35,413 bases of DNA, taken from positions 1-35,413 of the forward strand of contig NZ_AMZY02000021.1 of the NCBI RefSeq assembly GCF_000330725.2. The letters are read 5' to 3'. The notes under the pieces are model-generated. The model saw nothing but the letters and a program-made list of their open reading frames with translations, searched no databases and was not told the origin of the DNA. Positions 24,082 to 32,335 of this stretch are shown piece after piece. Numbering within the stretch: position 1 is the first letter of the stretch; the number at the start of each line of letters is the position of its first letter. The stretch comes from Mariniradius saccharolyticus AK6 (GTDB lineage Bacteria > Bacteroidota > Bacteroidia > Cytophagales > Cyclobacteriaceae). Made by a program: the position numbers and the translations under genes.

Positions 24082-25431
24082 ATGAAAAAAATATTCGTAT
24101 TGCTGTTTGTTTGCACCTGCCTTTTGGCCCAGGCACAAACACAGATCGTCCATAGAAATGCCGCAATTGCTTCCATGGTCGAAGAGGTCTCTGCGGCCAA
24201 CCTGGAAAAGCATGTCCGTGATCTGGCAGCATTCCGCACCCGCCACAGCCTAAGCGCAAATGCTTCCAAGGAAGGCATCTCCGCCTCCCAACAGTATGTT
24301 CTCAACCATTTCCAATCCCTGATACCTGCTTCAGGTGGAAGGCTTTCGGCGATGATCGACACTTTTACCGTACCTGCTGACGGCAGAAGGATTCCCACCG
24401 ACGCACCCATGGGCAATGTCATGGCCACGCTCAAAGGCACTGACCCGCAGGATGACCGCGTCTTCATTATATCCGCCCATATCGACAGCCGGGCGCTCGA
24501 TGTCATGAACAAGGAAATCGATGCCCCCGGCGCCAATGATGACGGTTCGGGAGTCGCGGCCATCATGGAACTCGTCCGCATCATGTCCAAAAAATCATTC
24601 CCGGCGACGATCATTTTTGTGGCCGTATCGGGAGAGGAACAAGGACTCAAGGGCGCGGCTTATTTGGCAGAAAAAGCCAAAAAAGAAAACTGGAACCTCG
24701 TTGCCATGCTCAACAACGACATGATCGGCAACAGCAACTCTTCCCAAACAAATATCAATGACAATACCCAAGTACGCATATTTTCGGAAGGTGTACCTGC
24801 CGCCGAAACCGAGCAGATGGCCGCTATCCGCCGCTATACCAACGGCGAAAACGACTCAAAATCCCGCCAACTGGCCCGCTACATGAAGGAAGTGGGGGAA
24901 CGGTACGTGGACCAATTGGAAGTGAAACTGGTGTACCGAAACGATCGCTTTCTGAGAGGCGGCGACCATACCCCTTTTGCGCAGCAGGGCTTCACGGCCA
25001 TCCGGGTCTGCGAGATGAATGAAAACTACTACCACCAACACGAAAACGTCCGCCTCGAAAACGGCATCCAATACGGAGACCTTCCGGAATTTGTCGACTA
25101 TGAGTACATGCGCAAAATCACCGCAATGAACCTCGCTTCATTGGCCTCTTTGGCCTCGGCACCCTCCGAACCCACCAATGTCGGTATTGACGTGCGCAAG
25201 CTGAGCAATACCTCCTCCCTGCGCTGGGAAGCCCCTGCCAAAGGCAAGGCCAAAGGCTACTATGTCCTCATGCGTGAGACGGATGCTTCACAATGGCAGA
25301 AAAAATTCTATACCGAAGAGACAACCCTGACCCTCCCCTATTCAAAGGACAACTTCTTTTTTGCAGTGCAGGCAGTAGGCGAAAACGGCTTCGAAAGCTT
25401 GGCGGTGTTCCCGCAGCCGATTACGAGGTAA
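24082..25431 (+). CDS. Secreted M28 family zinc aminopeptidase
   Basis: A 449-residue protein with a signal peptide (MKKIFVLLFVCTCLLAQAQ). The co-catalytic zinc site is complete: His133-x-Asp135 (SAHIDSR), Asp153 (GANDDGSG), the Glu pair 185-186 (SGEEQGL), Asp213 (NNDMIG) and a late His in GGDHTPFAQQGF. The C-terminal 90 residues (from about 358) look like a fibronectin-III-type module (SSLRWEAPAKGKAKGYYVLMR). M28 enzymes remove N-terminal residues from peptides; this one should act in the periplasm or outside. It is divergent from the DinB gene. A weak promoter candidate (TTTG at 24025, TAAATTTA at 24047, spacing 18) lies in the shared gap. Confidence 0.93.
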   Translation: MKKIFVLLFVCTCLLAQAQTQIVHRNAAIASMVEEVSAANLEKHVRDLAAFRTRHSLSANASKEGISASQQYVLNHFQSLIPASGGRLSAMIDTFTVPADGRRIPTDAPMGNVMATLKGTDPQDDRVFIISAHIDSRALDVMNKEIDAPGANDDGSGVAAIMELVRIMSKKSFPATIIFVAVSGEEQGLKGAAYLAEKAKKENWNLVAMLNNDMIGNSNSSQTNINDNTQVRIFSEGVPAAETEQMAAIRRYTNGENDSKSRQLARYMKEVGERYVDQLEVKLVYRNDRFLRGGDHTPFAQQGFTAIRVCEMNENYYHQHENVRLENGIQYGDLPEFVDYEYMRKITAMNLASLASLASAPSEPTNVGIDVRKLSNTSSLRWEAPAKGKAKGYYVLMRETDASQWQKKFYTEETTLTLPYSKDNFFFAVQAVGENGFESLAVFPQPITR

Positions 25432-25569
25432 GGTATCTTGCAAACCTTCGCCTCAACTTTCCGGAATTGAAGCTTTGCCGGCAGACGCAGCATTGCTACC
25501 CGGACAAGTCGAAATACGCCCACAAACCTTCTTGAAAAAGTGATAGGAATTCTTGGTTTTTGATTAAAA

Positions 25570-25635
25570 GTCGGGGAATGGTCGGGTGACGGTCGGGACA
25601 CTATCGGGACATCGTCGGGACACGGTCGGGCGGAA
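25570..25635. repeat. Six-unit 11-bp tandem repeat (GTCGGGacacg)
   Basis: Six units of exactly 11 bp start at 25570, 25581, 25592, 25603, 25614 and 25625. Each begins G/A-TCGGG followed by five variable bases (three of them acac- or acat-like). The period is not a multiple of three, and no long ORF crosses it. It lies about 140 bp past the M28 peptidase stop codon. Confidence 0.9.
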
Positions 25636-26640
25636 GTAGGCCAAAAGTGGGCGATTGGACGGGAAAAATTGAATTATTTCATTGAAAATTGAATATTTCC
25701 GGTGCTTTCGATTATTCGTTTTTTGGTGGTAATGTGTATGATGGAACCGTGGTTCGATAACTTTTTTCGTATACTTTGACGGTAGGGTCTTGTTTCTTTT
25801 TTATTGAATCAGGTGTCTTGAGAAAATGGAAAAGTGCACAATTGGCGTACCAAGCTTTTACTATTTGTATACATTGATTTCCGGATTTCCCGATGGAGCC
25901 GATCCGACAGAGAGCTAGAAAACGCGGCAATTGTTATCTTGGTCAAAGCCTGAATCCTAGAAGTTAGCCGATTCAGGTATTGGCTACACTTCCATTGACT
26001 GCATACCTGCTTTCCAAATCACGGCCGTAGACGCGTACGCCGAAATCAAATCCCGCCCAAATTGGCCCAAGGCCTTAAATATCCTATCCACTGTGATCTC
26101 CTCCCCACCAAACGGTTCTCGCAGGACATGGTTCACATAACAGCAGGCGTCCCAAGTGTAGGCCTGCATCCGTAAGCGGATTTTCGACAGATAGGGAGAA
26201 CCTCCCCCAAAAAAAGACCGGACAAGCCGATTCAAATGGCTTGGCTTTAATCGAACCTTGCATTGCCGATTCTGCCAAGACAAACAGAAAAATGGGCAGA
26301 ACCGCACCAAAAAGGAAGCAATGATTTTTTGTCTCTTTATTCCAATAAATGCTTTCCAAATATTCTGCTCATCAGAGGTCAAAGTTTTCAAATAAAAATC
26401 GGTTTGGCTACAGGTGAAGGATCTGGGGTAGCCGCAGATCTTACCGCGGCATGAAGAAATGTTTGCTGTATCAAGGCTTTGCTTCCAAATGAGAAGACGA
26501 ATGGAAGCAAAACGCAGGAACATTCTGCATATGCCTTGCTCCTAGCCTTGGAAGAGAAAAATCCTATAGTAATTCATTTCACCTCCTTGTAACCATTCTC
26601 CTATGGCGCTGAATGCTACTCCGAAAGTAACATAAGCATC
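25636..26640. other. Gene-poor region, about 1 kb, no supportable gene
   Basis: No ORF here has convincing protein character. The longest frame (25984-26523, minus) is rich in Cys/Trp and rare patterns. In another minus frame, 26084-26359 begins with a signal-like hydrophobic run (FLFGAVLPIFLFVLAESA), and joining the two frames near 26190 would give one continuous product, so a frameshifted relic is possible. At 26420-26450 GATCTG/CAGATC and GCCGC/GCGGC form mutually exclusive hairpins. I found no tRNA, rRNA or terminator. Confidence 0.45.
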
Positions 26641-26718
26641 GCAATGCCCCAAAAAATAATACCTCAAACCCTTGTAAATCAATCAATAAAATCCCTAACT
26701 TTTATCGCTATTTCTCAA

Positions 26719-27084
26719 ATGAAAAACACTATCCAAGGATTGGGAATACTCGCGCTTGTTTTTTCCCTCTTCTTTTTGTCTTTGGATTACAAGGGTTCGA
26801 TAGAAACCCAGAGGTATTCGTTTGACGTTTTTGGAGAACAATCGGAATCCAAACCCCAAATTTCAGACGGGCATAGTCACTTGGCCAAGGAAGGATTGGC
26901 CGGTAGAAGGTACACTGAAACCGAGGTCACAGATCAGGAAAAGATCCCCACCAATTCGGGTAGTGCCCCTCTGATTAGCTCCCAACTAAGATTACTGAAG
27001 TACAGTTTCCAGACAGGACTCAGTGCCGAAGGATTCTTCGTCCAAAAAGACATCACTATTTTTTACCGTAATTTGAGGATTTAG
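26719..27084 (+). CDS. Small hypothetical membrane-anchored or secreted protein
   Basis: A 121-residue protein of unknown function when started at MKNTIQGLGILALVF (ATG at 26719). A single N-terminal hydrophobic segment (about 8-22) serves as signal anchor or signal peptide; the rest is hydrophilic and Ser/Thr/Glu-rich, with no motif I recognise. Two earlier residues of the frame (from 26644) look non-coding. It is 68 bp upstream of another small gene on the same strand, and one terminator follows the pair, so they may be co-transcribed. Confidence 0.5.
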   Translation: MKNTIQGLGILALVFSLFFLSLDYKGSIETQRYSFDVFGEQSESKPQISDGHSHLAKEGLAGRRYTETEVTDQEKIPTNSGSAPLISSQLRLLKYSFQTGLSAEGFFVQKDITIFYRNLRI

Positions 27085-27151
27085 GATTGGTGAATTGAGT
27101 AGACCATGTAGCATGGTCAAGCCTAATTTTCAAAAACCAAATCCTAAAAAA

Positions 27152-27439
27152 ATGAATCCAATATCCTATATGAATATGGATGAATTTGGCATGTCCAAGT
27201 TCTCCAAAAAAGAAGTACTGTCCGACGGTACCCAAAAAGAAGAAAGAAGATATCAGCTACTTCGCGCGGTGCTTTTACACTTCGTAGAGCACCAGACGGT
27301 CAAGGTCCGTATCCTGAAAGAAAATGATGAAACCTTTCAAATCGAATGTGCAGTCATCTGCGTTACGGATGAACACCTGATGCTGAAGTCGGGCCTTGTG
27401 GTGCCGATTGCTGCGATCCTTTCGATAGAACTGTTGTGA
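27152..27439 (+). CDS. Small hypothetical protein with a beta-barrel-like C-terminus
   Basis: A 95-residue protein from the ATG at 27152 (MNPISYMNMDEF); two further Mets within eight residues make the exact start uncertain. An acidic/basic N-terminal 35 residues precede an alternating beta pattern: HQTVKVRILKENDETF, ECAVICVTDEHLMLKSG, VVPIAAILSIEL. This arrangement recalls Sm-like/Hfq-type small barrels that bind RNA, but no signature residue proves it. No signal peptide. It is followed 10 bp later by a strong terminator. Function unknown. Confidence 0.6.
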   Translation: MNPISYMNMDEFGMSKFSKKEVLSDGTQKEERRYQLLRAVLLHFVEHQTVKVRILKENDETFQIECAVICVTDEHLMLKSGLVVPIAAILSIELL

Positions 27440-27449
27440 TCAAATCCAG

Positions 27450-27488
27450 CGCCGATTCGGGCATTTCTCCGAATCGGCGTTTTTTTTT
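27450..27488 (+). terminator. Rho-independent terminator after the small-gene pair
   Basis: CGCCGATTCGG (27450-27460) pairs perfectly with CCGAATCGGCG (27469-27479), an 11-bp stem with an 8-nt loop, followed by nine T. Confidence 0.96.
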
Positions 27489-27818
27489 GAATGGCATCAA
27501 CTCCCCTTTTTGAATCTGCAATCTGAATCTGGGGATCTAAAATTCCGATCTTCGCCGAGCATCCTCTCCTTTTCCTCTGATTTTATCTAGGTCGAAAAAG
27601 CACCCATTTAACCCCCTACCGATAGGCTTCCTTCACCAGAAAAACCCACCGATTTGAAATGTGTCTCTATCTAAGCAAAAGGCAAATGGAATTTCCCTAG
27701 CTTTATACTAAGGGCGTACCCACCTTGGGCCTGCAATTCCGGATGCGGCGAATTAACCCGGCATGGGCCCAGAAAATGTGTTGCGGGTAATTTAGAAAGA
27801 CAGACTAACTCCAAGACC
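27489..27818 (+). promoter_or_regulatory. Untranslated region upstream of the VIT transporter, with foldable leader
   Basis: About 330 bp without a supportable ORF. Near its 3' end two structures can be drawn: CCCTAG (27695-27700) with CTAAGGG (27708-27714), and TGGGCC (27726-27731) with GGCCCA (27766-27771), the latter enclosing TGC/GCA and a small CCG-GATG-CGG hairpin. The second ends 47 bp before the transporter start. It could be a regulatory leader for a metal transporter. It does not match any riboswitch class I can recall by eye. Confidence 0.35.
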
Positions 27819-28520
27819 ATGATCACGATAGACAACTATTTGGATAGCCACTACATTCACCGAAGCAACTGGCTGAGGGCTGCTGTATTGGGGGCAAATG
27901 ACGGCATCATTTCCATTTCAAGTCTTGCCATCGGCGTGGCTACGGCAAGCACGACGAGAGACCCCATCCTGTTGGCAACCGTGGCAGGACTTGTAGCGGG
28001 AGCACTTTCCATGGCTGCGGGCGAGTACGTGTCCGTGAGTTCCCAAACCGACATCGAAAAATCCGATATCGAACGGGAAAAAAAGGAACTGAAAGAAACG
28101 CCCGAGGCAGAATTGAAGATCCTGGCCGAAATCTACGAGCGGCGGGGACTGAAAAAAGAAACCGCTTTACAGGTGGCAAAAGAACTCAGCGAATCGGACG
28201 CCTTGGGGACACATATTCGTGATGAGCTGGGGATTAACGAAATAAGTCAGGCAAACCCCATACAGGCAGCCTTGGCTTCCGGCGCAGCGTTTACCGTCGG
28301 GGGACTTTTGCCACTTTTGGTCACCATCTTCGCACCTGTGGCCAGCATGGAGTATTTCCTCTACGGTTTTACGATCCTATCTCTGATTTTCTTGGGAGCA
28401 GTCTCTGCCAAAACGGGCGGTTCAAGCATTGGTAAGGCGGTACTGAGAATCGTGATTTGGGGCACCATCGCGATGGGCCTGTCCGCACTTGTAGGATACA
28501 TTTTTGGTGTAAACGTATAG
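27819..28520 (+). CDS. VIT family Fe2+/Mn2+ transporter
   Basis: A 233-residue protein of the VIT1/CCC1 family. The conserved first helix block RAAVLGANDGIISISSLAIGVA (about 20-41) and the second helix GLVAGALSMAAGEYVSVSSQ are typical. A cytoplasmic charged loop (EREKKELKETPEAELKILAE) contains the Glu-rich metal-binding part, and three hydrophobic segments follow, giving five in all. There is no ferritin-like extension. It moves Fe2+ or Mn2+ across the inner membrane, usually outward in bacteria. It stands alone: a terminator lies far upstream, and a hairpin lies just downstream at 28542-28567. Confidence 0.93.
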   Translation: MITIDNYLDSHYIHRSNWLRAAVLGANDGIISISSLAIGVATASTTRDPILLATVAGLVAGALSMAAGEYVSVSSQTDIEKSDIEREKKELKETPEAELKILAEIYERRGLKKETALQVAKELSESDALGTHIRDELGINEISQANPIQAALASGAAFTVGGLLPLLVTIFAPVASMEYFLYGFTILSLIFLGAVSAKTGGSSIGKAVLRIVIWGTIAMGLSALVGYIFGVNV

Positions 28521-28541
28521 CCTCTACCGCGACAAAACCCA

Positions 28542-28567
28542 GCTTTCTGTGCCACGCACAGGTAAGC
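28542..28567 (+). other. Hairpin downstream of the VIT gene
   Basis: GCTT-T-CTGTGC, loop CAC, GCACAG-GT-AAGC: 6 bp plus 4 bp separated by a small internal loop, 21 bp past the stop. There is no T-run, so it may stabilise the 3' end instead of terminating. Confidence 0.5.
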
Positions 28568-28781
28568 ATCATGATTATTGGATGGAATTAAAAAAAACAT
28601 TCCAAGACCCCAATCCCATCGACCCGACAGGGACTTATTGCTTTGGGTAGGCCCCAATGCGGTACACTCAGCGTGTAAATTTTGGGAGTTTTGACCATTG
28701 ATTGCCATTCATCCCAATCAAGATGGGGACAGTCGCAAAATCTTTTATATTTAATCAAAGCAAGAAAAACCCCCAATACTG

Positions 28782-29489
28782 ATGAGACCCATTGTGCAGA
28801 TCTCCCTTGATCTGACGAAAATCGATGAGGCGCTGGATACGGCCGCTTTGGCGCTTCGGGCCGGTGTGGATTGGCTGGAAGCCGGCACTCCCCTGATTTT
28901 GGCTGAAGGCCTGCATGGTGTGCGAAAGTTACGGGAAGCCTTTCCGGGCATCCCCATCGTCGCCGATCTCAAAACGATGGACGGCGGCTACCTGGAAGCG
29001 GAAATGATGGCCAAAGCCGGGGCGACCCATGTGGTGGTCATGGCCCGGGCCCATGCCGAGACGATCAAATGTGTGGTCAAGGCAGGACAAGACTTCGGCG
29101 TGAAAGTGATGGGCGACAACATGATCTGCCCCGACATGGTGGAAGGAGCCAAATTTTTGGAGGACCTGGGTTGCGATTATGTCATCCACCATATTGGCTA
29201 CGATGAGCGCAGAGGAATTGCAGCGGCCGGCCACCGCATGCCGAGTCCATTGGACCAACTCCGGGAGGTTGTGGCCGCAGTCAAGGTACCCGTCCAGGCT
29301 GTCGGCGGACTTTCCCTCGAGCAGGCCATCCAATGCCCCCAATACGGTGCGCCCTTGGTGGTATTGGGCGCACCACTGACAATTGATGCAGATGCCTTTA
29401 AGACAGCCGATGGTGACCTCGAAACCTCCCTCAGGATGATTTGCGAAGCCATCCATGCACAGAAAACCATTTTTCCCCAAAAAGCCTAA
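28782..29489 (+). CDS. OMPDC-superfamily decarboxylase/aldolase (HPS/KGPDC type)
   Basis: A 235-residue (beta/alpha)8 protein of the orotidine-monophosphate-decarboxylase suprafamily. The catalytic D-x-K-x-x-D is visible as Asp62-x-Lys64-x-x-Asp67 in VADLKTMDGG, and the phosphate-binding glycine stretches are AVGGLS and VVLGAPLT. Known members are 3-keto-L-gulonate-6-phosphate decarboxylase and D-arabino-hex-3-ulose-6-phosphate synthase. It leads a five-gene plus-strand set with two dehydrogenases, an isomerase and a lactonase. That set fits decarboxylation of a 3-keto-aldonate better than formaldehyde fixation, since no 6-phospho-3-hexuloisomerase is present. The next gene starts 3 bp after its stop. 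Confidence 0.85.
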   Translation: MRPIVQISLDLTKIDEALDTAALALRAGVDWLEAGTPLILAEGLHGVRKLREAFPGIPIVADLKTMDGGYLEAEMMAKAGATHVVVMARAHAETIKCVVKAGQDFGVKVMGDNMICPDMVEGAKFLEDLGCDYVIHHIGYDERRGIAAAGHRMPSPLDQLREVVAAVKVPVQAVGGLSLEQAIQCPQYGAPLVVLGAPLTIDADAFKTADGDLETSLRMICEAIHAQKTIFPQKA

Positions 29490-29492
29490 ACG

Positions 29493-30536
29493 ATGTCAAG
29501 CATGAAGATTCCCGCAGTTGTCAACTACTCCGAGCAAAAATATTCTGTTGAAATCCGTGAAATCCCCATCCCTGATATCGGGGAGGAGGATATTCTTTTA
29601 GAAGTCGAAAACGTGGGGGTCTGCGGAAGCGACCTACACCAATGGACCTCCGACCACAGTTGGCAGGTAAACTATCCAGTCGTCTTGGGGCATGAATTTG
29701 GCGGAAAAATCGCTGCCCTCGGCGCCCGCGTGGCAGGCTGGAAAGTCGGTGACCGTGTCGTCTCCGAAACGGCCGCCGTGATTGACAGCAAAAATCCCAT
29801 GGGCAAAGTGGGACTCTACAACTTGGACCCGACCCGCAAGGGTTTTGGCTACGGGGTCAATGGCGCAATGACCCGCTTTGTACGGGTGCCGGCGCGGTGC
29901 TTGCATGCCGTTCCGGAGAACCTCTCTTTCGAGGAAGCCTGCCTGACCGAACCCTGCTGTGTGGCCTTCAATGCCTTGGTCGGAAATTCCCACATCAAAC
30001 CGGGAGATCGGGTCGTCGTCATCGGCCCGGGAACCATCGGGACTCTTTGCGCAGCGATAGCACGACTTTGCGGAGCAGAAGTGGCAGTTTTGGGCTTGGA
30101 CGTAGATAAAAACCGCCTGGAAATTGCCAAAAACGCCTACGGATGTGATACCCTGATTGGAGAAGATGCAGCCGAGGCCTGGGCCAAAAAGCGGGATGGA
30201 TTGGGTGCGGATGTGGTAGTGGATGCGGCAGGACATAGCATCGCCCTCAAGGTGGCCATGAAGCTCGTCCGCCCCAACGGACAAATCACCAAAGTGGGTT
30301 GGGGACCAGAGCCATTGGATTTTTCCATTGATCCCATCGTGCAAAAAAACGTGCGGCTTCAGGGCACCTTTAGCCACAATTGGCCCATTTGGGAGCGGGT
30401 GATTGCGCTGCTGTCGAGTGGTGCCTTGAATGTCCGGCCAATCATCGGCGGCGTTTGGCCCATCACCGAATGGCATCATGCTTTTGAAAAAATGCACTCG
30501 GGACAAATTGTAAAAGCAGTATTAAAACCTGTATAG
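29493..30536 (+). CDS. Zinc-dependent medium-chain alcohol/polyol dehydrogenase
   Basis: A 347-residue MDR dehydrogenase. Catalytic zinc ligands are Cys44 (GVCGSDLHQ) and His67-Glu68 (GHEFGG), with the distal Glu in LTEPCCV. The Rossmann motif VIGPGTIG is present. The four-Cys structural zinc loop found in most sorbitol/threonine dehydrogenases is missing: the segment after GDRVV reads SETAAVIDSKNPMG with no Cys. It probably oxidises a sugar alcohol or aldonate with NAD. It is spaced 3 bp after the decarboxylase and 1 bp before the SDR gene, a tight operon. A second in-frame Met lies at residue 4. Confidence 0.92.
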   Translation: MSSMKIPAVVNYSEQKYSVEIREIPIPDIGEEDILLEVENVGVCGSDLHQWTSDHSWQVNYPVVLGHEFGGKIAALGARVAGWKVGDRVVSETAAVIDSKNPMGKVGLYNLDPTRKGFGYGVNGAMTRFVRVPARCLHAVPENLSFEEACLTEPCCVAFNALVGNSHIKPGDRVVVIGPGTIGTLCAAIARLCGAEVAVLGLDVDKNRLEIAKNAYGCDTLIGEDAAEAWAKKRDGLGADVVVDAAGHSIALKVAMKLVRPNGQITKVGWGPEPLDFSIDPIVQKNVRLQGTFSHNWPIWERVIALLSSGALNVRPIIGGVWPITEWHHAFEKMHSGQIVKAVLKPV

Positions 30537-30537
30537 C

Positions 30538-31329
30538 ATGCGACTTCAAAACAAGGTCATCATCGTCACCGGAAGCACAACGGGAATCGGCAAGGCCATC
30601 GCCAAGCGCTGTGCCGCCGAAGGCGCAAAACTTGTCCTGCACGGACTGGAAGGTTTCTTGGGTGAGGAAGTATTGGAGGAAATAGGAGCGGAAAAAGCAG
30701 TTTTTCACCAAGAGGATATTTCCGCCGAAGGATGCCCGGAGCGATTGGTGCAATTGGCCGTAGACAGCTTCGGAAAGCTCGATGCAGTCGTCAACAATGC
30801 CGCCTGGGTGGTCCAATCCAACATCCACAACACCGACCGGGCCTTTCTCCAAAAAGTCCTCGATATCAACGCGGTCGCCCCCTTTCTGCTTATCCAGGCA
30901 GCCTTACCCCAACTCTCGAAAAACCTTGGCTGTGTTCTGAACATCGGCTCGGTCAATGCCTGGAGCGGGGAACCCAACCTACTTGCCTACTCCATTTCCA
31001 AAGGCGCCTTGATGACGCTGACGCGCAACCTGGGGGATTCCTTGATCCGCGATCACGGCGTCCGCGTCAATCAAATCAACCCCGGATGGGTACTGACCGA
31101 GCGGGAAAAGGAAAGGAAAAAAAGCCATGGACTTTCCGATACCTGGTACGAAGACCTTCCCAAAATGTATGCCCCCGCGGGACGGATCCTTTGGCCGGAG
31201 GAGATTGCTGCAGCCTGCGTCTACTGGCTTTCCGATGAAGCAGGACCGATATCGGGCCAAGTCGTAGACCTCGAACAATACCCCATGATCGGGCGAAATG
31301 CCCCCAAAGACACCTCAACCATACACTGA
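30538..31329 (+). CDS. SDR family oxidoreductase
   Basis: A 263-residue classical short-chain dehydrogenase. TGSTTGIG at 11-18 binds NAD(P), NNAA is at 86-89, and the catalytic triad is Ser138, Tyr151, Lys155 (YSISK). PGWVLTERE follows as the substrate-loop start. It begins 1 bp after the MDR gene and ends 3 bp before the isomerase gene, so the three are almost certainly co-translated. Likely role: oxidation or reduction of a sugar or aldonate hydroxyl. Whether it uses the same substrate as the MDR enzyme cannot be told. Confidence 0.94.
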   Translation: MRLQNKVIIVTGSTTGIGKAIAKRCAAEGAKLVLHGLEGFLGEEVLEEIGAEKAVFHQEDISAEGCPERLVQLAVDSFGKLDAVVNNAAWVVQSNIHNTDRAFLQKVLDINAVAPFLLIQAALPQLSKNLGCVLNIGSVNAWSGEPNLLAYSISKGALMTLTRNLGDSLIRDHGVRVNQINPGWVLTEREKERKKSHGLSDTWYEDLPKMYAPAGRILWPEEIAAACVYWLSDEAGPISGQVVDLEQYPMIGRNAPKDTSTIH

Positions 31330-31332
31330 TCG

Positions 31333-32220
31333 ATGCCAAAAATCGCCGCATTTCCAAAGGCCTTTATGCAGCAGCTTTGCAAGGACGGAAGCATGAAAAT
31401 TGCCGACTGGGTCAAGCTTGCAGCCCCGCTTCGGATTGACGGGCTGGAATGGTATGCGGGATTTCTCGAAATGGCAGATGAAAAAAACTGGCCCAAGTTC
31501 CGCCGCATGGTGGAAAACGAAGGCATGGTTATCCCCATGATGTGTTGCTCGCCCGACTTTACCCATCGGGACAAGGCCTTTCGGCAAAATGAAATCGAAA
31601 AGCAAAAGCGCTGGATCGAAATGACCGACGAACTCGGCGGAAAATATTGCAGGGTGCTTTCCGGTCAGTACCGCCCCGAACTTTCGGTAGCGGAAGGCAT
31701 CCAACTTGCCAAAGAATGCATCGAAAACTGCCTGCCCTACGCGCAAAGCCTTGGCATCACCCTGGTCATCGAAAACCATTACAAAGACGACTTCTGGGAA
31801 TACCCCGAATTTGCGCAGAAGCGCGCCATCTTCACCAAGCTGGTCAATTCCATCCACCACCCGCACTTTGGGGTGAACTTTGACCCGAGCAATGCCTTCC
31901 TGGCAGGGGAAGATCCCCTGGACCTGCTATATGACATTTCGGAACGTGTCCTGACCATGCATGCCAGCGACCGTTTTCTAAAATACGGAACGATCGAAGA
32001 CCTGCGCAAAGAAGAAGGCGGCGCGGTCGGCTATGCCAAGCGACTGAGTCATGGCGAAATCGGAAAGGGCATGAATGACTACGACGCCATTTTCTCGGAA
32101 CTCAGACGCGTCGGATTCGACAGCTGGATCAGCATCGAAGACGGCGCCGATGGCATGGATCAACTGGAGCGCAGTGTGGCGTTTTTGAAAAAGAAAATCG
32201 CGCAGTACTGGAAAAAATAG
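31333..32220 (+). CDS. Sugar phosphate isomerase/epimerase (xylose-isomerase-like TIM barrel)
   Basis: A 295-residue protein of the AP-endonuclease-2/xylose-isomerase-like barrel family. The four metal ligands expected for this fold can be seen: Glu in LVIENHY, Asp in VNFDPSN, His in TMHASD and Glu in SIEDG. It interconverts keto and aldo or epimeric sugars; family members act on tagatose, fructose, inosose or hydroxypyruvate. It is fourth in the sugar-acid set and is followed by a 115-bp gap that contains a heptamer repeat before the lactonase gene. Confidence 0.88.
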   Translation: MPKIAAFPKAFMQQLCKDGSMKIADWVKLAAPLRIDGLEWYAGFLEMADEKNWPKFRRMVENEGMVIPMMCCSPDFTHRDKAFRQNEIEKQKRWIEMTDELGGKYCRVLSGQYRPELSVAEGIQLAKECIENCLPYAQSLGITLVIENHYKDDFWEYPEFAQKRAIFTKLVNSIHHPHFGVNFDPSNAFLAGEDPLDLLYDISERVLTMHASDRFLKYGTIEDLRKEEGGAVGYAKRLSHGEIGKGMNDYDAIFSELRRVGFDSWISIEDGADGMDQLERSVAFLKKKIAQYWKK

Positions 32221-32230
32221 CCGATAGTTG

Positions 32231-32322
32231 ATAGACCATGGTCCATAGCAATCGATCAAGCCAAAGTCATATCTAGAAATCCCTTGATTCCCATACTTCC
32301 ATGGTCTATGGACTATGGACTA
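32231..32322. repeat. Heptamer/palindrome repeat (CTATGGA type) in the isomerase-lactonase spacer
   Basis: At 32234-32243 GACCATGGTC is a perfect palindrome inside ATAGACCATGGTCCATAG. At 32299-32322 the spacer reads ccatggt, ctatgga, ctatgga, cta, again a 7-bp period. This is a second heptamer family, different in sequence from the TACTTSG arrays at the left end. Confidence 0.75.
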
Positions 32323-32335
32323 AACCCTCCTCCCC

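Noticed and set aside
25712-25930. 72-codon minus-strand ORF in the gene-poor region
   Set aside because: No domain, no signal peptide and no neighbour support; codon pattern unlike the genes around it.
29634-30506. A 290-codon minus-strand open frame opposite the MDR dehydrogenase
   Set aside because: The dehydrogenase has complete motifs; the antisense product has none.
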